Below are positions 1 to 6,148 of a stretch of 6,242 nucleotides of DNA, in pieces. The notes under the pieces were generated by a model that saw only the letters and a list, made by a program, of their open reading frames with translations, ran no database searches and was not told the DNA's origin. The stretch is taken from NCBI GenBank assembly GCA_934647145.1, contig CAKUFB010000165.1:1-6242 (forward strand), read 5' to 3'. This DNA comes from an uncultured Clostridia bacterium (GTDB lineage Bacteria; Bacillota; Clostridia; Christensenellales; Aristaeellaceae). A program made the translations under genes and the position numbers. Numbering within the stretch: position 1 is the first letter of the stretch; each line of letters begins with the position of its first letter.

Positions 1-64
<64 letters not shown>

Positions 65-86
65 AAAAACTCGTTTGTCGCAGGAA

Positions 87-974
87 TTAGCCCTTGATCG
101 CGCCGAGCATGACGCCCTTGACGAAGAAGCGCTGCAGGAAGGGGTAAATGCACAGCACGGGGATCGTGGAGGCGATGATGGTCGCGTACTTGACCGCCTC
201 GGAATAGGCCGAGAAGTTGTCGTAGCCCGAGGTTTCTGTGTCCAGGTTGGAGGTGCCCGAGATCAGGATCTCGCGCAGGATGACCTGCAGGGGGAACAGC
301 TTGCGGTCGCGCAGGTAGATGGTGGCGGGGATGTAGCTGTTCCAGTTGGCGACGATGATGTACAGCGCGATGACCGCGATGACCGGCAGCGCCAGGGGAA
401 TCATGATCCTGATCAGGATCACCCAGTCGTTCGCGCCGTCGATGCGGGCGGACTCCTCCAGGCTGGCCGGGATGCCTCTGAAGTAGGTCATCATCATGAT
501 GATGTTGTAGGTGCTCAAAAGGCCCGGCAGGATCATTGCCCAGCGGGTGTTCACCAGCCCCAGACCGACCACGACCAGGTAGGTGGGAATCAGGCCGCCG
601 CCGAAGAACATGGTGATGGTAATCATGGTCAGGAAGACGTTCTTGCCGGGCATGTAGCTGCGGGAGAGCACGTAGCTGGCCATGATGGTCAGGGACAGGC
701 CCAGCACGGTGGACGCGCCCACGTAGATCAGCGTGTTGCCGTAGCTCATCCACAGCATGGCGTGCTGCAGGATCAGCTTATAGGCATCCAGCGAGAAGCC
801 GCGCGGCCACAGCAGCAGCTTGCTGCCGTTATACAGCGCCACCGGGTCGCTGACCGAGGCCATGACCACGTACCAGCAGGGGTACAGCGTGGCGATGGTA
901 ATCAGGATGAGCAGCGCATAGACAATCACGTCGAAGACGCGGTCGCTCCAGGTTTTCGATTCAATCATTGCCAT
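87..974 (-). CDS. Carbohydrate ABC transporter permease, LplC/YtcP family
   Basis: This 295-residue inner-membrane protein is one of the two permease subunits of a sugar (probably oligosaccharide) ABC importer. It is hydrophobic with about six membrane segments (roughly residues 14-36, 77-104, 112-142, 146-163, 187-209, 262-281). The cytoplasmic EAA loop that docks the ATPase is visible as EESARIDGANDW (173-184) followed by IMIPLALPVI. The stretch GGLIPTYLVVVGLGLVNT (126-143) and the C-terminal end YPFLQRFFVKGVMLGAIKG are typical of the LplC/YtcP branch, and the length is normal. The start at 974 is chosen because AGGAGG (983-988) sits 8 bases upstream; a second Met at residue 3 is less well placed. 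It is the last gene of the operon, 13 bases after the partner permease. The exact substrate is unknown. Confidence 0.95.
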   Translation of the reverse strand: MAMIESKTWSDRVFDVIVYALLILITIATLYPCWYVVMASVSDPVALYNGSKLLLWPRGFSLDAYKLILQHAMLWMSYGNTLIYVGASTVLGLSLTIMASYVLSRSYMPGKNVFLTMITITMFFGGGLIPTYLVVVGLGLVNTRWAMILPGLLSTYNIIMMMTYFRGIPASLEESARIDGANDWVILIRIMIPLALPVIAVIALYIIVANWNSYIPATIYLRDRKLFPLQVILREILISGTSNLDTETSGYDNFSAYSEAVKYATIIASTIPVLCIYPFLQRFFVKGVMLGAIKG

Positions 975-980
975 GGTTTT

Positions 981-990
981 CCCCTCCTCA
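981..990 (-). promoter_or_regulatory. Shine-Dalgarno overlapping the upstream stop codon (translational coupling)
   Basis: On the minus strand the stop of the LplB-type gene and the ribosome site of the LplC-type gene read TGAGGAGGGG, so the stop codon is the first part of the Shine-Dalgarno. Ribosomes ending the first permease are placed at the start of the second. This is consistent with equal synthesis of two subunits that form a heterodimer. Confidence 0.85.
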
Positions 991-1920
991 GAACAGGCCG
1001 GTCTGGCCGAAGTGCTTGCTGAGGCGGTCGGCCATCAGAAGCAGCGCGAAGTTGATGATCGAGTTCATCAGACCCACGGCGGACGCGAAGGAATACTTGC
1101 CGTCCACCAGGCCGCGGCGGTAGACATAGGTCGAAATGACGTCCGCCGTCTCGTACACGGAGGGATTGTACAGCAGGATAATCTTTTCAAAGCCCACCGA
1201 CATGATGCTGCCGATGCGCAGAATCAGCAAAATCGTGATCGTCGGCAAAATGCCGGGCAGGGTGACGCTCCAGATGCGCCGCAGCCGCCCCGCGCCGTCC
1301 ACCGCGGCCGCTTCGTAAAGCTCCTGATCGATGGCGGAGAGCGCCGACAGATAAATGATCGAGTCCCAGCCGACGTTCTGCCAGATGCCCGAGGTGATAT
1401 AGATCGGGTAGAACCACTTGGGCTGTATCAGAAAGTCCACCGAGGCGAGTCCCAGTCCGTTCAAAATGGTGTTGAACAGGCCGCGCGTGGCGCAGAAATC
1501 GCGCACCATGGCGCAGATGATGACCAGGGAAATGAAGTGCGGCATGTAGGTGATGGTCTGGACGGCCTTCTTAAAGTGCGCCGCCTTGACCTCGTTGAGC
1601 AGGATGGCCAGGATAATCGGGGCCGGAAAGCCGAAGATCAGCCCCAGACAGCTGATGGACAGGGTGTTGCGGATGGTCTGCCACGCGTACTCGGACTGGA
1701 AAAAGTCGATGAAGTGCTTCAGGCCCACCCATTTGCTGCCCAGAATGCCCCGGGCGACGCGGTAGTCCTTGAAGGCGATCACCAGACCCGCCATGGGCAG
1801 GTAGTGAAAGATGACGTAGTAGGCGACGACCGGGATTATCATCAGGTAGAGTATCCAGCACCGCTTAAAGGCCATGCGGATGCGTTCCGGTCGGTTCAAG
1901 CGCGCGTTGACAGCGGCCAT
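988..1920 (-). CDS. Carbohydrate ABC transporter permease, LplB/YteP family
   Basis: This 310-residue membrane protein is the second permease subunit and should form a heterodimer with the LplC-type protein. The family signature is clear: YYVIFHYLPMAGLVIAFKDYR (34-54), RNTL (84-87), FPAPIILAILLNE (98-110) and TYMPHFIS (124-131). The EAA loop is YEAAAVDGAGRLRRIW (202-217) followed by VTLPGILPTI, the contact site for the ATPase. About six membrane segments are visible (near 22-50, 84-108, 122-140, 172-195, 219-240, 278-297), with a basic cytoplasmic N-terminus. The start at 1920 has AAGGAGG (1930-1936) 9 bases upstream, better than an internal Met at residue 16. It lies 109 bases after the binding-protein gene, across a terminator-like hairpin, and 13 bases before the next permease. 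Length and motifs are normal and the gene looks intact. Confidence 0.95.
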   Translation of the reverse strand: MAAVNARLNRPERIRMAFKRCWILYLMIIPVVAYYVIFHYLPMAGLVIAFKDYRVARGILGSKWVGLKHFIDFFQSEYAWQTIRNTLSISCLGLIFGFPAPIILAILLNEVKAAHFKKAVQTITYMPHFISLVIICAMVRDFCATRGLFNTILNGLGLASVDFLIQPKWFYPIYITSGIWQNVGWDSIIYLSALSAIDQELYEAAAVDGAGRLRRIWSVTLPGILPTITILLILRIGSIMSVGFEKIILLYNPSVYETADVISTYVYRRGLVDGKYSFASAVGLMNSIINFALLLMADRLSKHFGQTGLF

Positions 1921-1983
1921 GTTCCAATTCCTCCTTGTATACTGTTTGGCGGCCGGCCGCGCCGGTCAAGCGCCTGGGCTGCG

Positions 1984-2021
1984 AAAAAAGCGCGGCGGGG
2001 AGAAGCGCTCCTCCCCGCCGC
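1984..2021 (-). terminator. Intrinsic terminator/attenuator between binding-protein gene and permease genes
   Basis: Read on the minus strand, an 11-bp perfect stem (2021-2011 with 2002-1992, GCGGCGGGGAG-type arm) encloses an 8-base loop and is followed by GC and six T (1989-1984). It begins 9 bases after the stop codon of the solute-binding protein. This is a canonical rho-independent terminator inside the operon. I infer partial read-through, giving much binding-protein mRNA and less permease mRNA; the stem would also protect the 3' end. The rest of the 109-base spacer (1921-1983) holds the LplB-type ribosome site and a 12-bp palindrome GCGGCCGGCCGC (1949-1960) of no clear role. Confidence 0.85.
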
Positions 2022-2029
2022 AGGACGCG

Positions 2030-3619
2030 TTACTTGTCCGCGTACAGGGAGTCGTAGACCTCCTGATAGGCGGCGAGCACGTCTTCGATGCCCATGTCCT
2101 TCAGCTTCTGCTGAATGGCGGGAATCTCGTCGAGAGAGGTCTGGCCGTTGACCAGCTTGTCCATCTGGGTGGTGATGTAGGTGTCCAGGTCGACCAGCTT
2201 GTCGTTGATCTCCTCCTGCTGCTCAGCGGTCAGCGCCAGCGTGGGCAGCAGACGGGAGATGTCGTAGTCGGCCTTCCAGCCGTCGGCCGCGGCCGCGGAG
2301 AAGGGATGCATGGTCTCCTTGAAGCGGGTGGAGGACATATGCTCCGGGAACGCGGAGGTGCCGGAGATGGAGTAGAGATTGGCCACGCCTTCCACGTCGG
2401 AGATATCGGGGTTGGCGGCGATAGCGCCGGTGTAGTCGATCTGCGGCACGCCGTTCTCGTCGTACTCAAAGGACAGGTGCTCCAGGCCGTAGTTGAACAG
2501 CAGGCTGCCCTCGTCGCTGTAGATGTAGTCGATCCAGTGCAGCACCTTCTCGGGCTCCTTGCACGCGCCGGTCAGGACGGCCTGCGCGCCGGTGAACAGG
2601 GTGATATACACCTGGTCGAAGACGTAGGCGGGGCTGTCGGCGGTCAGCTTCAGGTTGGGCAGACCCACGGCGGCGAACTGGCCCTCCACCGCGTCGGGGT
2701 TCAGGCTGTTGTTCATCTTGGTGGGCTGGATGCCGTACTCCATGCCGACCTGGTTGTTCATGTACTTGCCGTCCAGCGCGGTACGGTCCTGGGTGGCGTA
2801 GTCGGGATCGAGCAGGCCTTCCTCATACAGCTTGCGCAGGTAGGACACCGCCTCGGTGAACTCGGGCAGCAGCATGCCGTGGGTGACCTGGCCGTCCACC
2901 AGCTGATAGCTCCAGTGCACGCCGAAGGGCCACATGAGGTTGTAGGGAGACCAGCCGATCCAATTGCCGGCCAGGCCGGACATCGGCCACTCGTCGTTCA
3001 CGTCGCCGTTGCCGTTCATGTCGTGCTCCTTGAAGTACTTGAGCACGGTGTACAGCTCGTCCAGCGTGGTGGGCTTTTCAAGGCCTGCCGCCTCGAGCCA
3101 GTCGCCGCGGATGTTGGGGCCCTGGTAAATGACGCCGTGCTGGATGTCGGAGATGTAGTACATCTTGCCGTCGATGGACAGGGTGGGCTCCCAGTAGGGC
3201 ACCTCCTGAATGGCGGCGTAGTAGTTGGGCATGTACTCGGGGATCAGGTCGGTCAGATCGATGATCACGCCGTCCTCCTCCCACAGGGTCGCGCCGCCGG
3301 TGACGGTCTTCCAGTTGATGCCGACGATGACGTCGGTCAGCGTCTTGGAGGCGACCATCAGGTTGAGCTGCGTCATCATGTCCGCGCCGGCGGGCAGATG
3401 CTGGAAGTCGACGTGGGTGCCGGTGCGCTTTTCAAGCTCCTGCCAGTAATAGGTCTCGTTGTAGTTGGTGACGCCGATCTTGGAGAGGTGCTCAGACATG
3501 CCGGTGAACACGCTCACCGTTTCGGGGTACTCGACGGCGGTCTCCGCAGAGACGCCCGCGCAGCCCAGCGCGCCGAGCATCAGCGCCAGAGCCAGGATCA
3601 GGGACAGGGTCTTTTTCAT
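2030..3619 (-). CDS. Extracellular solute-binding protein of a sugar ABC importer (LipO/YtcQ type)
   Basis: This 529-residue exported protein captures the substrate and hands it to the LplB/LplC permeases. The N-terminus is a signal peptide: MKK, then a hydrophobic core to about residue 18. C20 could be a lipidation site (ALGC), but the lipobox is poor at -3 and -2; signal peptidase I cleavage after VSA (residue 25) is an alternative. Residues 30-529 match the large family-1-like binding proteins found beside LplB/LplC. Visible family features are PTTLDELYTVLKYFKEHD (183-200), a calcium-type loop with D200, N202, N204, D206, N208 and E210, PEKVLHWIDYIYSDEG (356-371) followed by NYGLEHLSFEYDENG, and the C-terminal GIEDVLAAYQEVYDSLY (510-526). 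The loop resembles the calcium site described in alginate-binding AlgQ2. Aromatic residues are frequent, as expected for sugar stacking. The start at 3619 has GAAAGGAG (3627-3634) 7 bases upstream. First gene of the operon; the ligand is not deducible. Confidence 0.93.
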   Translation of the reverse strand: MKKTLSLILALALMLGALGCAGVSAETAVEYPETVSVFTGMSEHLSKIGVTNYNETYYWQELEKRTGTHVDFQHLPAGADMMTQLNLMVASKTLTDVIVGINWKTVTGGATLWEEDGVIIDLTDLIPEYMPNYYAAIQEVPYWEPTLSIDGKMYYISDIQHGVIYQGPNIRGDWLEAAGLEKPTTLDELYTVLKYFKEHDMNGNGDVNDEWPMSGLAGNWIGWSPYNLMWPFGVHWSYQLVDGQVTHGMLLPEFTEAVSYLRKLYEEGLLDPDYATQDRTALDGKYMNNQVGMEYGIQPTKMNNSLNPDAVEGQFAAVGLPNLKLTADSPAYVFDQVYITLFTGAQAVLTGACKEPEKVLHWIDYIYSDEGSLLFNYGLEHLSFEYDENGVPQIDYTGAIAANPDISDVEGVANLYSISGTSAFPEHMSSTRFKETMHPFSAAAADGWKADYDISRLLPTLALTAEQQEEINDKLVDLDTYITTQMDKLVNGQTSLDEIPAIQQKLKDMGIEDVLAAYQEVYDSLYADK

Positions 3620-3721
3620 GGGGTTTCTCCTTTCTTACTTGCGGCCCGGTGGGCAAAGCGCCGCCGCGCCGAGACTTACGCACAGTCCGCGGTCAGGCAT
3701 CCGCCGAACTGCCTTAACACC

Positions 3722-3750
3722 ATATTACCACTGCGCGCACATTTTTTCCA
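3722..3750 (-). promoter_or_regulatory. Candidate promoter of the importer operon
   Basis: On the minus strand TGGAAA (3750-3745, 4/6 to consensus) is followed after 17 bases by TAATAT (3727-3722), itself preceded by TG one base away, an extended -10. Transcription would start near 3715, leaving a leader of about 95 bases before the binding-protein ATG. The weak -35 box fits a promoter that needs an activator. This is a visual match and no start site has been measured. Confidence 0.5.
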
Positions 3751-3768
3751 CTTTCAATTCTTGCGCAA

Positions 3769-3805
3769 ACTGTCATATTTTGCGTTTTGCGACTGTCATT
3801 TTTTG
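3769..3805 (+). promoter_or_regulatory. Direct repeat, probable operator of the adjacent AraC-type regulator
   Basis: ACTGTCATATTTTG (3769-3782) and ACTGTCATTTTTTG (3792-3805) agree at 13 of 14 positions with a start-to-start period of 23 bases, about two helical turns, so both lie on nearly the same face of the DNA. AraC-family regulators often bind such tandem direct half-sites. The pair lies about 54-90 bases upstream of the inferred importer start and 19 bases beyond its -35 box, suitable for activation. A perfect TTGCGCAA palindrome (3761-3768) abuts the first copy, and a tandem TTTTGCG pair (3778-3791) bridges the two. Binding by this regulator is inferred from adjacency. Confidence 0.55.
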
Positions 3806-3833
3806 ATTTTGGGCGTTTTCCTCTCATTTAGGG

Positions 3834-3862
3834 GTGATTTATTGCCCGATTTGTGATACAAT
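3834..3862 (+). promoter_or_regulatory. Candidate promoter of the AraC-type regulator gene
   Basis: GTGATT (3834-3839, 3/6 to consensus) and TACAAT (3857-3862, 5/6) are separated by 17 bases, and TG at 3854-3855 makes an extended -10. A start near 3869 would give a leader of about 38 bases before the ATG at 3907. The promoter covers an upstream in-frame GTG at 3853, which argues against that codon as start. Confidence 0.55.
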
Positions 3863-3886
3863 ATGCTTATTACTGTGTGCTTGAAC

Positions 3887-3893
3887 GAAGGAG
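3887..3893 (+). promoter_or_regulatory. Ribosome binding site deciding the regulator start
   Basis: GAAGGAG is the only good Shine-Dalgarno near the start of the regulator. It stands 13 bases before ATG 3907, slightly long but workable. The in-frame GTG at 3895 is only one base away, and GTG 3853 lies upstream of the site, so neither is likely to be used. Confidence 0.7.
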
Positions 3894-3906
3894 CGTGGCT
3901 TTCCCC

Positions 3907-6093
3907 ATGGAGAAGACAAACATCAGACGGCGGCGGCCGTTTTACGATCTGTTTCTGAAGATGACGCTGATTTTACTGATTCCGCTGACGCTGATCCTGG
4001 GCATCTTCACCTACGCGCTGGAAAAGGTCGTGCTCAGGGACTATGAGGTCATGAACACCCAGATGATCGACGAGGTCAGCCGGAGCATCGACCAGAGCGT
4101 ATCCTCGCAGATCAACATGGCCTACTCCCTGCGCATGCTCGACTCGCTCAAGCAGCTCTCCGCCAACCTGCTGGAGAATACCGTCGAGGTGCAGAAGGCC
4201 TACCGGGAGCTGCGCAGCATCCTGGCGTGCAGCATCTACAACGACCTGGCCGAGACGGTGGCCGTGTACTTTCCGGAGCAGAACCGCGTGGTCTCGACCG
4301 ACGGCTCGGTCTCCCTCGCTTCCGATTTTTATACGCGCTACGTCGGCTATGAGCAGATGACGGACGACGAGTTCTATTCGCTCGTGGAGAGCACGAAGGG
4401 ACATTGCTACCTGCCGGCCGCTTATGCCTCGGCCGTGTTCAAGCCGAGCCGGGACATCGTGACCTACATCCAGCCCATCCAGCTTGGATACCTCGCCCCG
4501 CGCGCCTGCTACCTGGCCGTCATCACCGGGGAGACGCTCACCCGGCGCGTGCTGGGCAGCTTCGAGGGAGGCGCGCAGTTCCGCCTGATCGACGAGAGCG
4601 GCGCGGAGCTGTACCGCTCGCAGGGGGTTCAGGACAGCTGGAGCGCCGAAGAGGCCTCCGGAAGCGTCCGGGACGCCGACCGGGTCAAGTATCGCGTGTT
4701 CACGCCCGAAACGCTCTCCTGCGGACTGCGGCTGGTGTTCTACGTTCCCGAGTCGGCGGTCATGCGCTCGATCAACCGGTTCGTGCTGATCTGCATCCTG
4801 GCGATGGCGGCGTGCGTGATCGTGGGGCTGATCCTGGCCGACCGGCTGACCTGGCAGCTGTACACCCCCTACCGCGAGCTGCTGACCACCTCCTTCCCGG
4901 AGGGACTGCAGGGCGAGACCCCCAGCATGGGCGAGGGCTTCCGCCTGATCGCCGGGCGCATGCTCGAAACCCAGCAGATGAATTCCCGCTTCCAGCAGGA
5001 GCTGCAGACCTACTTCACCGCCGCCCGCGACAACGCGCTGATCAACCTCATGATCCGCTGCGCCTACCTCTCCGACGAGGAGCTCTCCGAGGCCGCCGAG
5101 CTGTGCAAGCTGCCGGCGAGCTACTATTCCTACCAGCTGGCGCTGTTCAAGTCGCCCACCGCCGAGTTCGAGCTGCCCGAAGCCAACGCGGAGGCCGACG
5201 AGGACGCCGTGCTGCTGACCGCGCGCCTGTCCGGCCGGCAGTTCGTCGCCATCGCCGCGCGCGCCGGAAAGGACGCGCCCGACCCGCTCGAGGGACTGAT
5301 TGCCCAGTCCGGAGGCGCCTTCCGCGTGGGACTGAGCCGGGTACACGGCAGCATCCGCGACCTGGGGCGCTGCATCAGCGAGGCCGACGCCGCCTTCCGC
5401 GCCGAAAAAGCGCCCGCCAGGGCGACGGACAGCCTGTACTACCCCATCGAGCGCGAGCTGCAGCTGATCGCCGCCACGCGAGACGGCCTGTACCCGGACG
5501 TGAGCCGGCTGCTGACCGACATTCGCGACTACAACCTCGCCGCCGCGCCCGGGGACGAAGCGCGGGAAGCCGACCTGTACGGCCGTCTGTGCGTGACCGC
5601 ACTCAAGGCCATCGAGCAGACGCCGGCCGAGCTGCGCGCCTCGCTCGAGGAGGAGGCGAAGCGCCTGCAGGCGAGCCGGCTGACCGGCGAGGCGCGGTTC
5701 CGCGAGATACTCTCCTTTTACGAGCGGCTGTGCGGCGCGACCTCGAACGACATCCACCAGAAGAACCAGGCGGTCATCGAAAACGTGCGAGAATACCTGA
5801 ATGAAAACTATCCGGATCCCACGCTCTGCCTGGACAGCGTGGCCGAGCACCTGGGCGTGTCCTACTACTTCCTGTCGCGCATTTTCAAGAGCGAGACCAA
5901 CCAGTCGTTCTCCGACCTGCTGGGAGACGTGCGCGTATACCGCGCGATGGAGCTGCTTCGCGCCACTGCCCTGCCGATTCAGGAAATCTGCGCCCAGGTC
6001 GGCTACACCAACTGGTCCACCTTCCTGCGCGCCTTCCGCAAGCGCGCAGGCACCACGCCGCTGCAGTACCGCAATCTCTTCGGCGCGAAGTAA
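3907..6093 (+). CDS. Membrane-anchored AraC-family transcriptional regulator with extracellular sensor (YtdP-like)
   Basis: This 728-residue one-component regulator probably senses an extracellular ligand and controls the divergent importer. Order of parts: basic cytoplasmic N-terminus (RRRR at 7-10), membrane helix about 17-37, extracellular sensor about 40-290 of likely dCache type, second membrane helix about 291-311 followed by a HAMP-like start (LYTPYRELL), then a cytoplasmic middle region. In it FRVGLSRVHGSIRDLGRCISEADAAF (472-497) resembles the degenerate GGDEF-like domain of related regulators. The C-terminal AraC domain (about 622-725) shows a first HTH at LDSVAEHLGVSYYFLSRIFKSE and a second at IQEICAQVGYTNWSTFLRAFRKRAGTTPLQYR, the usual signature. 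B. subtilis YtdP has comparable size and layout beside a similar transporter. The ATG at 3907 is preferred over an in-frame GTG at 3853 (746 residues), which lies inside the likely promoter. Codon use matches the neighbours. Target and ligand are inferred. Confidence 0.93.
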   Translation: MEKTNIRRRRPFYDLFLKMTLILLIPLTLILGIFTYALEKVVLRDYEVMNTQMIDEVSRSIDQSVSSQINMAYSLRMLDSLKQLSANLLENTVEVQKAYRELRSILACSIYNDLAETVAVYFPEQNRVVSTDGSVSLASDFYTRYVGYEQMTDDEFYSLVESTKGHCYLPAAYASAVFKPSRDIVTYIQPIQLGYLAPRACYLAVITGETLTRRVLGSFEGGAQFRLIDESGAELYRSQGVQDSWSAEEASGSVRDADRVKYRVFTPETLSCGLRLVFYVPESAVMRSINRFVLICILAMAACVIVGLILADRLTWQLYTPYRELLTTSFPEGLQGETPSMGEGFRLIAGRMLETQQMNSRFQQELQTYFTAARDNALINLMIRCAYLSDEELSEAAELCKLPASYYSYQLALFKSPTAEFELPEANAEADEDAVLLTARLSGRQFVAIAARAGKDAPDPLEGLIAQSGGAFRVGLSRVHGSIRDLGRCISEADAAFRAEKAPARATDSLYYPIERELQLIAATRDGLYPDVSRLLTDIRDYNLAAAPGDEAREADLYGRLCVTALKAIEQTPAELRASLEEEAKRLQASRLTGEARFREILSFYERLCGATSNDIHQKNQAVIENVREYLNENYPDPTLCLDSVAEHLGVSYYFLSRIFKSETNQSFSDLLGDVRVYRAMELLRATALPIQEICAQVGYTNWSTFLRAFRKRAGTTPLQYRNLFGAK

Positions 6094-6107
6094 CACAGGA
6101 CAAACCA

Positions 6108-6148
6108 GCGCCCCCGACAAGCCTGTCGGGGGCGCGATTGCGTTTTTT
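6108..6148 (+). terminator. Intrinsic terminator of the regulator gene
   Basis: GCGCCCCCGACA (6108-6119) pairs perfectly with TGTCGGGGGCGC (6124-6135) around AGCC, a 12-bp stem starting 15 bases after the stop codon. Six T follow at 6143-6148 after a 7-base gap, longer than usual. Read on the minus strand the stem is followed only by TGGTTTGTC, so termination should be stronger in the plus direction, although it could also serve the convergent reading frame at the window end. Confidence 0.8.

Noticed and set aside
404..421. 18-bp perfect palindrome TGATCCTGATCAGGATCA inside the LplC-type gene; similar CATCATCATGATGATG at 489-504
   Set aside because: Both follow from Ile/Leu/Met-rich membrane-helix codons (ATC, CTG, ATG) and lie well inside the gene, so no regulatory role is supported.
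1936..1969. Possible internal promoter for the permeases (TTGACC 1969-1964 and TATACA 1941-1936, minus strand)
   Set aside because: The spacing is 22 bases, too long for a sigma-A promoter, and the -10 would abut the ribosome site, leaving almost no leader.
75..2151. Two plus-strand open frames (75-1022 and 973-2151) opposite the permeases
   Set aside because: Both are Asp/Gln/Arg/His-rich shadows of membrane-protein genes, with no ribosome site and no recognisable domain.
3635..3700. 21-codon minus-strand frame in the leader of the binding-protein gene, a possible leader peptide
   Set aside because: Only a weak GGCGG precedes its ATG, its sequence has no run of regulatory codons, and no competing hairpins are evident.
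1874..3856. Long plus-strand open frame (660 codons) opposite the binding protein
   Set aside because: It is antisense to a well-recognised gene, its translation is rich in Val/Gly/His/Gln without family motifs, and it lacks a ribosome site. Long antisense frames are common in GC-rich DNA.
3853..3906. N-terminal extension of the regulator from GTG 3853
   Set aside because: The codon overlaps the extended -10 of the likely promoter and lies upstream of the only good Shine-Dalgarno, so it would not be in the mRNA.
3973..6120. Long minus-strand open frame (715 codons) opposite the regulator
   Set aside because: It mirrors the coding frame of the AraC-type gene, has low-complexity composition, and would begin inside the terminator hairpin.
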